Positions 33,920 to 44,545 are shown, numbered from the stretch's first letter. The stretch: DNA of 64,000 nucleotides from Paraburkholderia panacisoli (GCF_008369935.1 NZ_VTUZ01000002.1:124001-188000), one strand, 5' to 3'. Notes: a model not told the origin generated them from the letters alone. A program made the numbers and translations.

Positions 33920-34522
33920 ATGATCAAGCTGATCGTCGGGCTCGGCAATCCGGGCGCCGAATACACCGCGACGCGCCACAATGCCGGCTTCTGGCTGGTC
34001 GATCAACTAGCGCGAGAAGCGGGCACCACGCTGCGCGACGAGCGGCGCTTCCACGGTTTCTACGCGAAAGCGCGGCTGCACGGCGAGGAAGTGCATCTGC
34101 TGGAACCGCAAACGTATATGAACCGCTCCGGGCAATCGGTCGTGGCGCTGGCGCAATTCTTCAAGATTCTTCCCGACGAGATTCTGGTCGCGCACGACGA
34201 ACTCGATATGCCGCCAGGCAGCGTCAAGCTGAAGCTTGGTGGCGGCAGCGGCGGTCATAACGGGTTGAAGGACATCACCGCGCATCTGTCGTCGCAGCAG
34301 TATTGGCGGTTGCGGATCGGGATCGGCCATCCGCGCGATCTGATTCCCGAAAGCGCGCGCGCCGGCGCCAAGCCGGATGTCGCCAATTACGTGTTGAAGC
34401 CGCCACGGCGTGAAGAGCAGGAATTGATCGATGCATCGGTGGAGCGCGCGCTCGCCGTGATGCCGAAAATCATCAGCGGTGAACTGGAGCGCGCGATGAT
34501 GCAATTGCACCGCAACGCCTGA
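33920..34522 (+). CDS. pth: Peptidyl-tRNA hydrolase
   Basis: A 200-residue Pth that frees peptides from drop-off peptidyl-tRNAs. The conserved N-terminus is [20 protein letters not shown], with the catalytic His in [18 protein letters not shown] and [11 protein letters not shown] follow. It is followed by a repeat-bearing gap and hisC. Confidence 0.98.
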   Translation: MIKLIVGLGNPGAEYTATRHNAGFWLVDQLAREAGTTLRDERRFHGFYAKARLHGEEVHLLEPQTYMNRSGQSVVALAQFFKILPDEILVAHDELDMPPGSVKLKLGGGSGGHNGLKDITAHLSSQQYWRLRIGIGHPRDLIPESARAGAKPDVANYVLKPPRREEQELIDASVERALAVMPKIISGELERAMMQLHRNA

Positions 34523-34566
34523 GCTGCCGCGCTCGCGGGCGTATCGCTGCAAGGCTACCGCCATCG

Positions 34567-34664
34567 ACTGAAACTACCTCGCAAGGGGCCGGAGTAAGCG
34601 CTAAAGCGCTAACTGAAACTACCTCACATGGGACCGGAGTAAGCGCTAAAGCGCTAACTCCGGT
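34567..34664. repeat. Two 45-bp tandem repeats with hairpins upstream of hisC
   Basis: Copies at 34567-34611 and 34612-34656 share CTGAAACTACCTC, then GGRCCGGAGTAAGCGCTAAA, then GCGCTA. Each contains AGCGCT-AA-AGCGCT. Copy 2 closes into a longer hairpin with ACCGGAGT (34633-34640) and ACTCCGGT (34657-34664). The unit ends 17 bp before the hisC start and just ahead of its ribosome-binding site, so it may affect mRNA folding or be a dispersed Burkholderiaceae repeat. Confidence 0.8.
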
Positions 34665-34681
34665 CGACACAGGAGAATCGC

Positions 34682-35761
34682 TTGAGCCGCTATTGGAGTG
34701 ACATCGTTCACCGTCTGACGCCGTATGTGCCGGGCGAGCAGCCCGTAGCCGCGCATCCGGTGAAGCTGAACACCAACGAGAATCCGTATCCGCCGTCGCC
34801 GCGTGTGCTCGACGCGATCCGCCGGGAACTGGGCGAGACCGGCGAGTCGCTGCGGCGCTATCCCGATCCGACCGCGCTCAAGCTGCGCGAGACGGTTGCC
34901 GCTTATCACGGCATCCGCGCCGACCAGGTGTTCGCGGGCAACGGCTCCGACGAAGTGCTGGCGCTCACGTTCCAGGCACTGCTGAAGCACGACAAGCCAT
35001 TGCTGTTCCCGGACATCACGTACAGCTTCTATCCGACCTACGCGCGCCTCTTCGAAGTGGACTATCGAACGATCCCGCTCGACGACAGCTTCGCGATCCA
35101 TGTCGACGACTACGCGACGCCGAACGGCGGCGTGCTGTTCCCGAATCCGAATGCGCCGACCGGCCGTCCTCTGCCGCTCGCGGAGATCGAGCGCCTGGTG
35201 GCGAGCAATACCGAATCTGTCGTCGTGATCGACGAGGCCTATGTGGATTTCGGCGCTGAGTCGGCGATAGCGCTGATCGACAGCTATCCGAATCTGCTGG
35301 TCGTTCAGACGATGTCGAAGTCACGTTCGCTGGCCGGCATGCGCGTCGGCTTCGCGTTCGGCAATCCGGCGCTGATCGACGCGCTGAACCGCGTGAAGGA
35401 CAGCTTCAACTCCTATCCGCTCGACCGCCTAGCGCAAGCGGCCGCCATCGCCGCGTACGAAGACGATGTCTGGTTTCGCGACAATTGCGCGAAGGTAATT
35501 GCGAGCCGTGAGCGGCTGGCCGCGGAATTGACGGCGCTTGGCTTCGAAGTGGTGCCGTCGGCGGCCAATCTGCTGTTCGCGCGCCATGAAGGCTACGACG
35601 CGGCCACGCTCGTACTGCGGCTCAGGGAAAAGGAGATTTTCGTGCGTCACTTCAAGGCGCCGAGAATCGACCAGCATCTGCGAATCTCGGTCGGCACCGA
35701 CGCCGAATGCGACATTCTGCTGGCCGCGCTGCGCGACATCTTCAGCGCTTACATCGGATAG
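34682..35761 (+). CDS. hisC: Histidinol-phosphate aminotransferase
   Basis: A 359-residue fold-type I PLP enzyme converting imidazole-acetol phosphate and glutamate to histidinol phosphate. The NENPYPPSP motif is near residue 31, the PLP Asp/Tyr region is [10 protein letters not shown], and the Schiff-base Lys is in [14 protein letters not shown]. It starts with TTG 34682, supported by AGGAGA at 34671-34676. It is away from any his operon. Confidence 0.95.
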   Translation: MSRYWSDIVHRLTPYVPGEQPVAAHPVKLNTNENPYPPSPRVLDAIRRELGETGESLRRYPDPTALKLRETVAAYHGIRADQVFAGNGSDEVLALTFQALLKHDKPLLFPDITYSFYPTYARLFEVDYRTIPLDDSFAIHVDDYATPNGGVLFPNPNAPTGRPLPLAEIERLVASNTESVVVIDEAYVDFGAESAIALIDSYPNLLVVQTMSKSRSLAGMRVGFAFGNPALIDALNRVKDSFNSYPLDRLAQAAAIAAYEDDVWFRDNCAKVIASRERLAAELTALGFEVVPSAANLLFARHEGYDAATLVLRLREKEIFVRHFKAPRIDQHLRISVGTDAECDILLAALRDIFSAYIG

Positions 35762-35797
35762 CAGTCACGCGGCGCAGCGGCAAAGTCATGCCTCTGC

Positions 35798-35832
35798 AAA
35801 AAAAAAAACGGCGAGGCCAAGGCCTCGCCGTT
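35798..35832. terminator. Bidirectional terminator between hisC and fdx
   Basis: AACGGCGAGGCC-AA-GGCCTCGCCGTT is a perfect 12-bp stem. The 11-A run on its left gives the U-tract for the minus-strand ferredoxin transcript; the plus side has only short T stretches. Confidence 0.88.
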
Positions 35833-35853
35833 CGTTCATTCACCCAGCTAATC

Positions 35854-36123
<270 letters not shown>

Positions 36124-36174
36124 TCACGCCGGCCGCAGCCGGCTTTGATCCGTCAAACCGACACTTTACGCCGG

Positions 36175-36690
36175 TTACGGCTGCGACGCCGAAGCGCCGT
36201 CGTTCGGATCCAGCGCGGCGACCTTCTCGTGCAGCCATTTTTCGACCGACGGGAACACGAACTTGCTGACATCGCCGCCCAGTTGCGCGATTTCGCGCAC
36301 GATCGTGCCCGAGATGAACTGGTACTGGTCGGACGGCGTCATGAACATGGTTTCGACGTCGGGCAGCAAATAGCGGTTCATGCCCGCCATCTGGAACTCG
36401 TATTCGAAGTCCGACACGGCGCGCAGGCCCCTCACGATGACGCGCGCATTATTGGTGCGCACGAAGTCCTTTAGCAGGCCTTTGAAGCTCATCACCTGGA
36501 CGTTGGGGTAGTGCCCGAGCACCTCATGAGCGATGTCCAGGCGCTCTTCCAGCGTGAAGAACGGCTTCTTGTTGCGGCTGTCGGCAACGCCCACCACCAG
36601 CGTGTCGAAAATACTCGACGCGCGCCGAACGAGGTCTTCGTGACCGCGCGTCAGCGGGTCGAACGTGCCCGGGTACACGGCGACTACCAT
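36175..36690 (-). CDS. coaD: Phosphopantetheine adenylyltransferase
   Basis: A 171-residue CoaD converting 4'-phosphopantetheine and ATP to dephospho-CoA. Nucleotidyltransferase motifs are [10 protein letters not shown] and [10 protein letters not shown], with [14 protein letters not shown] between them. The start is ATG 36690 (MVVAVYPGT); an in-frame ATG at 36714 is less likely. It sits downstream of rsmD in the conserved rsmD-coaD pair. Confidence 0.97.
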   Translation of the reverse strand: MVVAVYPGTFDPLTRGHEDLVRRASSIFDTLVVGVADSRNKKPFFTLEERLDIAHEVLGHYPNVQVMSFKGLLKDFVRTNNARVIVRGLRAVSDFEYEFQMAGMNRYLLPDVETMFMTPSDQYQFISGTIVREIAQLGGDVSKFVFPSVEKWLHEKVAALDPNDGASASQP

Positions 36691-36802
36691 GAGACTTCTC
36701 CTCTCTTCAGACAAAGGGGCACGTCAAAGCGTCCACGCGACGCATTTGGCACCGACCGCGCGCGTGAGGGCAAACCGCCCGGCGCTTGTTTGGGAACGCG
36801 CA

Positions 36803-37417
36803 TTATTCCTCATTTTCGCGCTGCAGCAAATGATAGTGGACCGCGCCCGCTTTCCCTTGCCGCACGATCTCCCAGCCCGCGAGCGTGTCGTTCCCGTCGA
36901 GTTCGAGCGCTTCGCCGGCCTCCACGTACAGAAAACCTTCCGCGCTGACGAGCGGCACGGCCAGCGCGAGCGCCTTGGCGAGCAGGTCGCCGTCGAACGG
37001 CGGATCGAGGAACACCACGTCGAACGAGCCGGGCGAGAGACTCGCAGCAAGACGCAAACCGTCCGCCTCAGCGATTTCGATCGTGCGCGCGGCCAGCCGT
37101 TCCTGATTCGCGCGCAACTGTCCGGCGGCTCGCGCGTTGCGTTCCACCATCAGCACCCGCGCCGCGCCGCGCGACGCGGCCTCGAAGCCGAGTGCGCCGC
37201 TGCCGGCGAACAGGTCCAGGCAGCGCTGGCCATCCAGGCGCTGGCCGAGCCAGTTGAACAGCGTTTCGCGCACGCGGTCGGGCGTGGGGCGTAAGCCGTC
37301 GAGATCGAGCACGGGCAAGGGCGTGCGCTTCCAGTCCCCGCCGATGATACGGATGGCGTGCGGCTTGCCGCCTTTGGACGAAGCGCCATGGGCGCGTGAA
37401 GGTACGGAACGAGGCAT
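36803..37417 (-). CDS. rsmD: 16S rRNA (guanine966-N2)-methyltransferase
   Basis: A 204-residue Rossmann-fold SAM methyltransferase. It begins its core with IRIIGGDWKRTPLP. Motif I is LDLFAGSGALGFEA near residue 68 and catalytic motif IV is DPPF. It modifies G966 of the 30S subunit. It is divergent from ftsY. Confidence 0.96.
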   Translation of the reverse strand: MPRSVPSRAHGASSKGGKPHAIRIIGGDWKRTPLPVLDLDGLRPTPDRVRETLFNWLGQRLDGQRCLDLFAGSGALGFEAASRGAARVLMVERNARAAGQLRANQERLAARTIEIAEADGLRLAASLSPGSFDVVFLDPPFDGDLLAKALALAVPLVSAEGFLYVEAGEALELDGNDTLAGWEIVRQGKAGAVHYHLLQRENEE

Positions 37418-37658
37418 GCAGTTTCAGTGACGTTATCAAAGCGCCCGCGATGTCGACACATACGGGCCGGAGCGCCAACGTTACCACAGGGGCGGCGCGC
37501 GTCCAGCCTGGCCGATCGGCCGATACGACGGGCGGCGGCGCGCCTGATAAAATGTGCGGCTTCCAGCGCCTTGCATCCCGCATCGCAACGCTGCCTGCCG
37601 CTCCCGCCGGTCCCGTACCGGTCGCGCGCATCGGCGCGCGCTCTCACCACGCCAGATC

Positions 37659-38846
37659 ATGTTCAGCTTTTTCAAACGATTCAAGGGTTCGAAAGAGTCC
37701 GATACCGCGCAAGACGAATCGCAGGCGGCGCCGGAAGGCGCGGCGGCCGAAGCCGTCGCACAGGCGCCTGTCGCGCCTGTATCCCCCGCTACACCTGTTA
37801 CGCCGCCGGCTCCGCGTCCGGCGGCTCCGCTCAGCGTCGACATGCCACCGGCCACCCCGTCCGCGCTCGAGCCGCAGCCCGAGCCGGCGGAATCCGCGCT
37901 CGAAACCGTCGAGATCGTCCCGCCGCCGGTGCAGGACGCCGGCGCCAAGCGCTCGTGGCTGACGCGCCTGAAGACAGGCCTGTCGAAGACGAGTTCGAAT
38001 CTGACCGGCATTTTCGTCGGCACGAAGATCGACGAGGATCTGTATGAAGAACTCGAAACCGCGCTGCTGATGTCGGACGCGGGCGTCGAGGCCACCGAAT
38101 TCCTGCTCGAATCGTTGCGCGAAAAAGTGCGCAGCGAGCGCCTCACCGATCCTCAGCAAGTCAAGGGCGCGCTGCGCACGCTACTGGTCGATCTGCTCAA
38201 GCCGCTCGAAAAATCGCTGATGCTCGGCCGCGCGCAGCCGCTCGTGATGATGATCGCGGGCGTCAACGGTGCGGGCAAGACCACCAGCATCGGCAAGCTC
38301 GCCAAGCATCTGCAAAGTTTCGATCAATCGGTGCTGCTGGCCGCGGGCGACACGTTCCGCGCCGCCGCGCGCGAGCAACTGGCGATCTGGGGCCAGCGCA
38401 ACAACGTGACGGTGGTGTCGCAGGAAAGCGGCGACCCGGCGGCGGTGATCTTCGACGCGGTCGGCGCCGCGCGCGCGCGCAAGATCGACGTGATGATGGC
38501 GGACACGGCCGGCCGTCTGCCGACCCAGCTGCATCTGATGGAAGAACTGCGCAAGGTGAAGCGCGTGATCGGCAAGGCGCACGACGGCGCACCGCATGAG
38601 GTGCTGCTGGTGATCGACGCGAACACCGGCCAGAACGCGCTCGCGCAAGTGAAGTCTTTCGACGACGCCCTCGGCCTCACCGGCCTGATCGTCACCAAAC
38701 TCGACGGCACCGCGAAGGGCGGCATTCTCGCCGCGATCGCGCGGCAGCGTCCGATTCCGGTGTACTTCATCGGTGTGGGCGAGAAGGTCGAAGATTTGCA
38801 GCCGTTCAGCGCGGAAGAGTTTTCAGACGCGTTGCTGGGCGGTTGA
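37659..38846 (+). CDS. ftsY: Signal recognition particle receptor FtsY
   Basis: A 395-residue SRP receptor GTPase. An acidic, Pro/Ala-rich N-terminal A domain (about residues 10-90) precedes the NG domain, with G1 GVNGAGKTTS, DTFRAAAREQL, G3 DTAGRLPTQ and G4 TKLDGTAKGG. It starts at ATG 37659 (MFSFFKRFKG). It targets ribosome-nascent chains to SecYEG with Ffh and is followed by a strong terminator. Confidence 0.98.
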   Translation: MFSFFKRFKGSKESDTAQDESQAAPEGAAAEAVAQAPVAPVSPATPVTPPAPRPAAPLSVDMPPATPSALEPQPEPAESALETVEIVPPPVQDAGAKRSWLTRLKTGLSKTSSNLTGIFVGTKIDEDLYEELETALLMSDAGVEATEFLLESLREKVRSERLTDPQQVKGALRTLLVDLLKPLEKSLMLGRAQPLVMMIAGVNGAGKTTSIGKLAKHLQSFDQSVLLAAGDTFRAAAREQLAIWGQRNNVTVVSQESGDPAAVIFDAVGAARARKIDVMMADTAGRLPTQLHLMEELRKVKRVIGKAHDGAPHEVLLVIDANTGQNALAQVKSFDDALGLTGLIVTKLDGTAKGGILAAIARQRPIPVYFIGVGEKVEDLQPFSAEEFSDALLGG

Positions 38847-38877
38847 ACGCGGGCGCGAGATTCGCTGGCGAGCCAAG

Positions 38878-38909
38878 CAAAAAGGGCACTCCGAGGAGTG
38901 CCCTTTTTT
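38878..38909. terminator. Terminator between convergent ftsY and maiA
   Basis: AAAAGGGCACTCC-GA-GGAGTGCCCTTTTTT: a near-perfect stem with A and T tracts that serves both convergent genes. Confidence 0.92.
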
Positions 38910-38937
38910 CATTCGCGACCGTGAAGCCATCGGCCCA

Positions 38938-39582
38938 TCATTCCGCATCAGGCTGCACGCCCGGCGCCGCGCGCGCAAACGCATCGATCTGCATCGCGTG
39001 ATCGTAGATGCGCTGAATCGTCGGAAACTTCGCCGTGTCGACCTTGAAGCGCTGCGCGTTGAACACCTGCGGAATCAGACACGCGTCGGCGAGCGTCGGT
39101 GTGTCGCCGTAACACAGCTTGCCGGTGCGCGCGTCGCCGGCCAGATGGGCTTCGAGCGTCGCGAAGCCCGCGTCGACCCAATGGCGATACCAGGCGTCCT
39201 TCGCGTCGTCGTCGACACACAGCGTGTGCTTCAGATACTTCAGCACGCGCAGATTGTTCAGCGGATGGATCTCGCACGCGACCTGCAACGCCACCGACCG
39301 CACATACGCGCGGGCGGCCGGCGCCTTGGGCAGCAACGGCGGCTCGGGATGCGTCTCCTCCAGATACTCGATGATCGCGAGCGACTGCGGCATCACTTCG
39401 TGGCCGTCGACCAGCGTCGGCACGATGCCGTCCACGTTGACCTTGCGATATTCGGGCTTGAGCTGCTCGCCGCCGTCGCGCACGAGGTGCACCGGGACGT
39501 AGTCGTATGGCAGATTCTTCAGGTTCAGCGCAATGCGCACGCGATAGGACGCCGAGCTCCGGAAATAGCTGTAGAGCTTCAT
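38938..39582 (-). CDS. maiA: Zeta-class GST: maleylacetoacetate/maleylpyruvate isomerase
   Basis: A 214-residue glutathione transferase-fold isomerase for cis-trans conversion of maleylacetoacetate (tyrosine route) or maleylpyruvate (gentisate route). The N-terminal thioredoxin-like domain has RSSASYRVRIAL where canonical MaiA has SSCSxRVRIAL, so the usual Cys is Ala while both serines remain. The start is ATG 39582 (MKLYSYFRS). It follows a FAH-family gene by 29 nt, forming an isomerase-hydrolase pair. Confidence 0.88.
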   Translation of the reverse strand: MKLYSYFRSSASYRVRIALNLKNLPYDYVPVHLVRDGGEQLKPEYRKVNVDGIVPTLVDGHEVMPQSLAIIEYLEETHPEPPLLPKAPAARAYVRSVALQVACEIHPLNNLRVLKYLKHTLCVDDDAKDAWYRHWVDAGFATLEAHLAGDARTGKLCYGDTPTLADACLIPQVFNAQRFKVDTAKFPTIQRIYDHAMQIDAFARAAPGVQPDAE

Positions 39583-39611
39583 GTTGTCTGTCTCCTCCGA
39601 CCCACCGTCCA

Positions 39612-40310
39612 TCAGACGACGCGCACGCTGAACTCGCCGAGTCCGTCGACGCCACCCTTCATCAGATCGCCCTGCACCACCGCGCCGACCCCTTCGGGCG
39701 TGCCGGTGAAAATCAGATCACCGGGCTGCAATTCGAACAGCGTCGACAGATAAGCGATCGTCTCGGCCACCGACCAGATCAGTTGCGACACGTCCGAGCG
39801 CTGCTTTTCCTCACCGTTCACCGACAACCAGATTGCCCCCTTGCCGACATGGCCGACCGTCGTTACAGGATGAATCGGGCCGAGGGGCGCCGAGTGATCG
39901 AAGCCCTTCGCGGTATCCCACGGACGCCCCATCTTCTTCGCTTCGGATTGCAGGTCGCGGCGCGTCATGTCGAGACCAAGCGCGTAGCCGTACACGTGGT
40001 CGAGCGCGCTTTCCGCCGGAATGTTCTTGCCGCCTTTGCCGATCGCGGCCACCAGCTCCATTTCGAAGTGGACGTTTTTCGACTGCGCCGGATACGGGAA
40101 CTCGCCGGTTGCACCGGGCGCAACGTACAGCACCGCATCGGCCGGCTTGGTGAAGAAGAACGGCGGCTCGCGGTCGGGGTCGTGACCCATCTCGCGCGCG
40201 TGTGCTTCGTAATTGCGTCCCACGCAGTAAATACGACGCACCGCAAACTGCTCGCTGGACCCTACGACCGGCACCGCCGCCTGCGGTGCGGGTGCAAATA
40301 CGTAACTCAT
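39612..40310 (-). CDS. Fumarylacetoacetate hydrolase family protein (fumarylpyruvate hydrolase-like)
   Basis: A 232-residue short-form FAH protein that cleaves C-C bonds in acylpyruvates. It has the metal-binding acidic residues in [10 protein letters not shown] and [10 protein letters not shown], and the core [15 protein letters not shown]. Short FAH proteins paired with a zeta GST are often fumarylpyruvate hydrolases (NagK type), but no ring-cleavage dioxygenase is nearby to fix the pathway. The start is ATG 40310 (MSYVFAPAP), not the far upstream 40598. Confidence 0.88.
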   Translation of the reverse strand: MSYVFAPAPQAAVPVVGSSEQFAVRRIYCVGRNYEAHAREMGHDPDREPPFFFTKPADAVLYVAPGATGEFPYPAQSKNVHFEMELVAAIGKGGKNIPAESALDHVYGYALGLDMTRRDLQSEAKKMGRPWDTAKGFDHSAPLGPIHPVTTVGHVGKGAIWLSVNGEEKQRSDVSQLIWSVAETIAYLSTLFELQPGDLIFTGTPEGVGAVVQGDLMKGGVDGLGEFSVRVV

Positions 40311-40539
40311 CCCGTTCTCCGTTGTTTGATTTGTGCCGCCGATGCGACGATAAAAGATCGAGTGTAACGCGCAGTCAGGCAAGCTGCGTGGGACTCCGGG
40401 CACGCACACGCAAAAGCGGGTGCTGTGGGCGCCCCGTCTCGCCGGATCGCCATAGATGCGATACTCACACCGAGTAGCGTCCCCCGAATACCGTGGCGAG
40501 CCGCCTGTCGCGGCACGCCACCTCGCCCTAATACGCCCG

Positions 40540-41517
40540 ATGACCGACTCCGCCGACACCGCCACCGACACCCCTTTCCCCTGCGCCCGCTTCATCAAGG
40601 AAATCGGCCGCGGCCCGCATGGCGCGCGCGCGCTGACCGCCGACGATACCCGCGCGCTCTACAGCGCCATGCTCGACGGCCGCGTGGGCGAACTCGAACT
40701 CGGCGCAGTGCTGCTCGCCTATCGCGTGAAGGGCGAATCCGCCGACGAACTCGCCGCGATGCTGGCCGCCGCGCATGCGTCGTTCGAGCCGATCCATTTG
40801 CCGCATGGCGCGTTCCGGCCCGTGTCGATTCCCACCTACAACGGCGCGCGCAAGCAGCCGAACCTGGTGCCACTGCTTGCGTTGTTGCTGGCGCGCGAAG
40901 GCGTGCCGGTGCTGCTGCACGGCGTCACCGAAGATCCGGGCCGTGTGACGAGCGCCGAAATCTTCACGCACCTGAAGATTCCGCACGCGCAATCGCACGC
41001 CGATATCGAAGACGGCCTCGCCGAGCGTCGTCTCGCGTTCGCGCCGATCGACGTGCTCGCGCCCAAGCTCGCGCGCCTTCTCGCGCTGCGCCGGCGCATG
41101 GGCGTGCGCAATTCGACGCACACGCTCGTCAAGATCCTGCAGCCGTTCGCGCCCGCTGGGCTGCGCCTCGTGAACTACACGCATCCGCCGTATCGCGACA
41201 GTCTGACGCAGCTGTTCAACACGCATCCGGACGCGGCCGTGGGCGGCGCGCTGCTTGCGCGCGGCACCGAAGGGGAAGCGGTGGCGGATACGCGGCGTCA
41301 GGTGCAGGTGGACTGGCTGCATGACGGCGTGTGCGAAACGCGCGTGCCGCACCAGCGCTCGTCGCCGGATGCGCCGGAAGTCGACCTGCCCGAAGCGCGC
41401 GACGCCGTGACCACGGCCGCGTGGATCGACGCCGTGCTGCGCGGCGAAGCACCCGTGCCGAGCGCGCTCGAACGGCAGGTCGAACTGATCGTGGACGTCG
41501 CGAAAATACCGGTGTGA
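40540..41517 (+). CDS. ybiB: DNA-binding protein YbiB (TrpD2 family)
   Basis: A 325-residue protein of the anthranilate phosphoribosyltransferase fold, YbiB/TrpD2 branch. It has an N-terminal helical domain ([19 protein letters not shown]) and a C-terminal glycosyltransferase-like domain. E. coli YbiB binds nucleic acid and is LexA-regulated; no trp enzyme activity is implied. The start is ATG 40540 (MTDSADTA). It is divergent from the FAH gene. Confidence 0.88.
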   Translation: MTDSADTATDTPFPCARFIKEIGRGPHGARALTADDTRALYSAMLDGRVGELELGAVLLAYRVKGESADELAAMLAAAHASFEPIHLPHGAFRPVSIPTYNGARKQPNLVPLLALLLAREGVPVLLHGVTEDPGRVTSAEIFTHLKIPHAQSHADIEDGLAERRLAFAPIDVLAPKLARLLALRRRMGVRNSTHTLVKILQPFAPAGLRLVNYTHPPYRDSLTQLFNTHPDAAVGGALLARGTEGEAVADTRRQVQVDWLHDGVCETRVPHQRSSPDAPEVDLPEARDAVTTAAWIDAVLRGEAPVPSALERQVELIVDVAKIPV

Positions 41518-41610
41518 CGCGCGCGGCGCGAGTCGCCGCGTCAGTCGCTCCATGCGCCGCCGCGCGGCTCCCATAGCGGCGGTTACCGCGCGCGAAGCAA
41601 CGGCCGTGGG

Positions 41611-41640
41611 TTGACACGCTGCTTGATACCGTCATACATT
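41611..41640 (+). promoter_or_regulatory. Sigma-70 promoter for the leuA leader
   Basis: Consensus -35 TTGACA (41611-41616), 18-bp spacer, -10 TACATT (41635-41640). The predicted start point (41647-41648) falls at the leader-peptide ATG. Confidence 0.65.
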
Positions 41641-41647
41641 TAGCCCC

Positions 41648-41722
41648 ATGCGTTCCCTTCCGAACACCCTCCGAATTACCTTCGGCCGCCTAGCGCGGCC
41701 CCTATCGCTACGCCTGGCGTAA
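41648..41722 (+). CDS. Probable leucine leader peptide (24 aa)
   Basis: ATG 41648 to TAA 41722 encodes 24 residues, MRSLPNTLRITF then GRLARPLSLRLA. Six residues are Leu, encoded CTT, CTC, CTA, CTA, CTA and CTG; CTA is rare in this GC-rich genome and three fall within seven codons, as in enteric leuL. The ATG lies eight nt after the -10 box, so the transcript should be leaderless or nearly so. It sits about 330 nt ahead of leuA on the same strand. A role in leucine-dependent attenuation is inferred; a classic terminator/antiterminator pair is not evident. Confidence 0.6.
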   Translation: MRSLPNTLRITFGRLARPLSLRLA

Positions 41723-41744
41723 GTCACGCGTAGCGCCGCGCGCT

Positions 41745-41760
41745 GGCAACCGCTGTTGCC
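41745..41760 (+). other. Hairpin following leader peptide
   Basis: GGCAAC-CGCT-GTTGCC is a perfect 6-bp stem 22 nt after the leader stop, directly preceded by AGCGC-CGC-GCGCT (41732-41744). These could be pause or antiterminator elements. No T-run follows. Confidence 0.4.
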
Positions 41761-41958
41761 GTCGAGCGGTCCTCCGGTCAGTTCCGCAGTTTCCGCTTCA
41801 CCCCCAAAGCAGTTCTTCACAACCAGTAGTCGTTTGCATTCGTCCGTTTACAGTGCGGACGAAGCGCGAGGGTCAAATGCACGTTGCCTGGGCATCATCC
41901 ACGTTCGTTTTCGTCGCCATGACGCTTTTCGTTCGCGCCCGTTCGTTGTTGCCGCTAG

Positions 41959-43164
<1,206 letters not shown>

Positions 43165-43255
43165 GTTTTTTTGAGCGAGGGCGCGTACCCCGCGCTGTCA
43201 TTCCGCCGGCGTGCTCACAAGGCGCGGCCGGCAAGACGAAGTGGGCTCAAAAGGC

Positions 43256-43639
43256 TCACTCGAGCGCGCACCGCGTCGCCTGCCACGCGATCAGGCGCCA
43301 TTGCCCGTCCTCCTGCGTGTGAATCGCCGTATAGGCAATCGGAAACAGCAGCGCGCCGTTATTCGCTTCCATTTCGATCAACGCGCGACCGGTGACGACA
43401 CACGTCTCGCGTCCCACCGGCAGCACCTCCTGCGACTGCACCTCGATCTGCCTGTAGCGGCGGCGCCCGCCGGTAATCCCGTCGATGAACTGTCGCTTCG
43501 TTTCACGTTTTCCATTCGTATGGACATAGCTCACGTTGTCCGCGAGCAGCAGGTCGAGCGATTGTCCGTCGCCCTCGACCATCGCACGAAAGCGCTCTCG
43601 CTCGAGCCCGCGAATCGCTTCGATCATCTTTGCCACCAT
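43256..43639 (-). CDS. NTF2-like/DUF4440 family protein
   Basis: A 127-residue cone-fold (SnoaL/DUF4440) protein with the conserved pattern ADNVSYVHTNGKRETK and a C-terminal GQWRLIAWQATR strand. Members include enzymes, binding proteins and unknowns; no catalytic call can be made. ATG 43639 has GAGGGG seven nt upstream. It is followed by leuA in convergent orientation. Confidence 0.8.
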   Translation of the reverse strand: MVAKMIEAIRGLERERFRAMVEGDGQSLDLLLADNVSYVHTNGKRETKRQFIDGITGGRRRYRQIEVQSQEVLPVGRETCVVTGRALIEMEANNGALLFPIAYTAIHTQEDGQWRLIAWQATRCALE

Positions 43640-43682
43640 TGCTCAGCCCCTCGCACCGGTGAGCCGAACATGGCCACGGCTG

Positions 43683-44246
43683 TCAGAAGTTATATTGCAA
43701 ATATAGCTGGCTGAAATTTATACCAGGATTGGGCTCTTTGATACCGCCGTCGGAAATATGCTGGAAGCGGTAGCCGGTCAGATATTGCTGACGGCTGCCG
43801 AACTGCACGCCTACGCCGGCCAATTCGGCGAACTGGAACGCATTGCCGAGGGTGAAGGTGGAAGAAATGCGCGGGCTCGTCAGCAGGCGGATGCCCGCGC
43901 CCAGCTCGACGAAGGGCCGCAGCGATCCCGATCCCTTGATGAAGCGGATCATCGGCGTCACGCCGATTTCGCCGATGTTGTTGTGCACGTCGCCTTCGTT
44001 GGTGTGCCACCAGGCCACGTGCGCTTCGCCGATCAGCGAGAAATGCCAGTCGCCAATCCGCCACCAGGTGAGATCAGGGTCCCAAGCCACGCCGAGATCG
44101 AATTTTTTGACATGGCGATCGCCAGCTCCGGCGGCCACCTGTACGCCGAACTGGTCGGCCGACGCCGCCGCGCAGGCCGCAAACGACAGGGCCGTCACCA
44201 CGCCTTTTAGAGCCAGACCACGCGAATCATTCTTTTTGTTGTTCAT
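43683..44246 (-). CDS. pagL: Lipid A 3-O-deacylase, PagL family
   Basis: A 187-residue outer-membrane beta-barrel with a signal peptide ending near ASA-D (about residue 31). The PagL signature near the C-terminus is FQHISDGGIKEPNPGINF, with catalytic His and Ser spaced H-x-S; the C-terminal Phe suits BAM insertion. At the position of the Pseudomonas catalytic Glu there appears to be Asn (GIN). PagL trims lipid A acyl chains and lowers TLR4 signalling. The start could be ATG 44246 or 44297; neither has a good ribosome-binding site. The upstream region is AT-rich. Confidence 0.85.
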   Translation of the reverse strand: MNNKKNDSRGLALKGVVTALSFAACAAASADQFGVQVAAGAGDRHVKKFDLGVAWDPDLTWWRIGDWHFSLIGEAHVAWWHTNEGDVHNNIGEIGVTPMIRFIKGSGSLRPFVELGAGIRLLTSPRISSTFTLGNAFQFAELAGVGVQFGSRQQYLTGYRFQHISDGGIKEPNPGINFSQLYLQYNF

Positions 44247-44333
44247 CCAAACACTCGAATTCGACGAACGTTTCAACGACGCGTAACTGTTTTGCATATT
44301 CTAGATACAATCCGGTCGATAAATCGTATGAAG

Positions 44334-44385
44334 AATCGATCATTTTCACAATTAGTCACGTCGAATTCGGAAAAATCGATCATTT
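44334..44385. repeat. Two 12-bp direct repeats 40 bp apart in pagL-rpoH intergenic region
   Basis: AATCGATCATTT occurs exactly at 44334-44345 and 44374-44385, each holding the palindrome ATCGAT. The 40-bp period is close to four helical turns. The 360-bp gap (44247-44606) is AT-rich near pagL. It could be a regulator binding site for pagL. Confidence 0.5.
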
Positions 44386-44518
44386 ATATGAGCGAACACG
44401 CTGTGCCGGGTAATTTCTACGCGTTCTGCGCCGCAGCCGCAACCGGCGTATGATGGCTATTAGAACCTCAATACCAATAGGATTTATGGAACCCGGATGC
44501 CCCTACACCCTCTAAGTA

Positions 44519-44545
44519 TTAGCACTCAGTAAATCAGAGTGCTAA
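44519..44545 (+). promoter_or_regulatory. CIRCE operator (HrcA site) upstream of rpoH
   Basis: TTAGCACTC (44519-44527), nine-bp spacer AGTAAATCA, GAGTGCTAA (44537-44545): a perfect match to the CIRCE consensus bound by the heat-shock repressor HrcA. It lies 61 bp before the rpoH start, so HrcA should repress rpoH. Confidence 0.95.

Noticed and set aside
34567..34656. CRISPR array
   Set aside because: Only two contiguous copies without spacers and with no cas genes; it is a tandem repeat.
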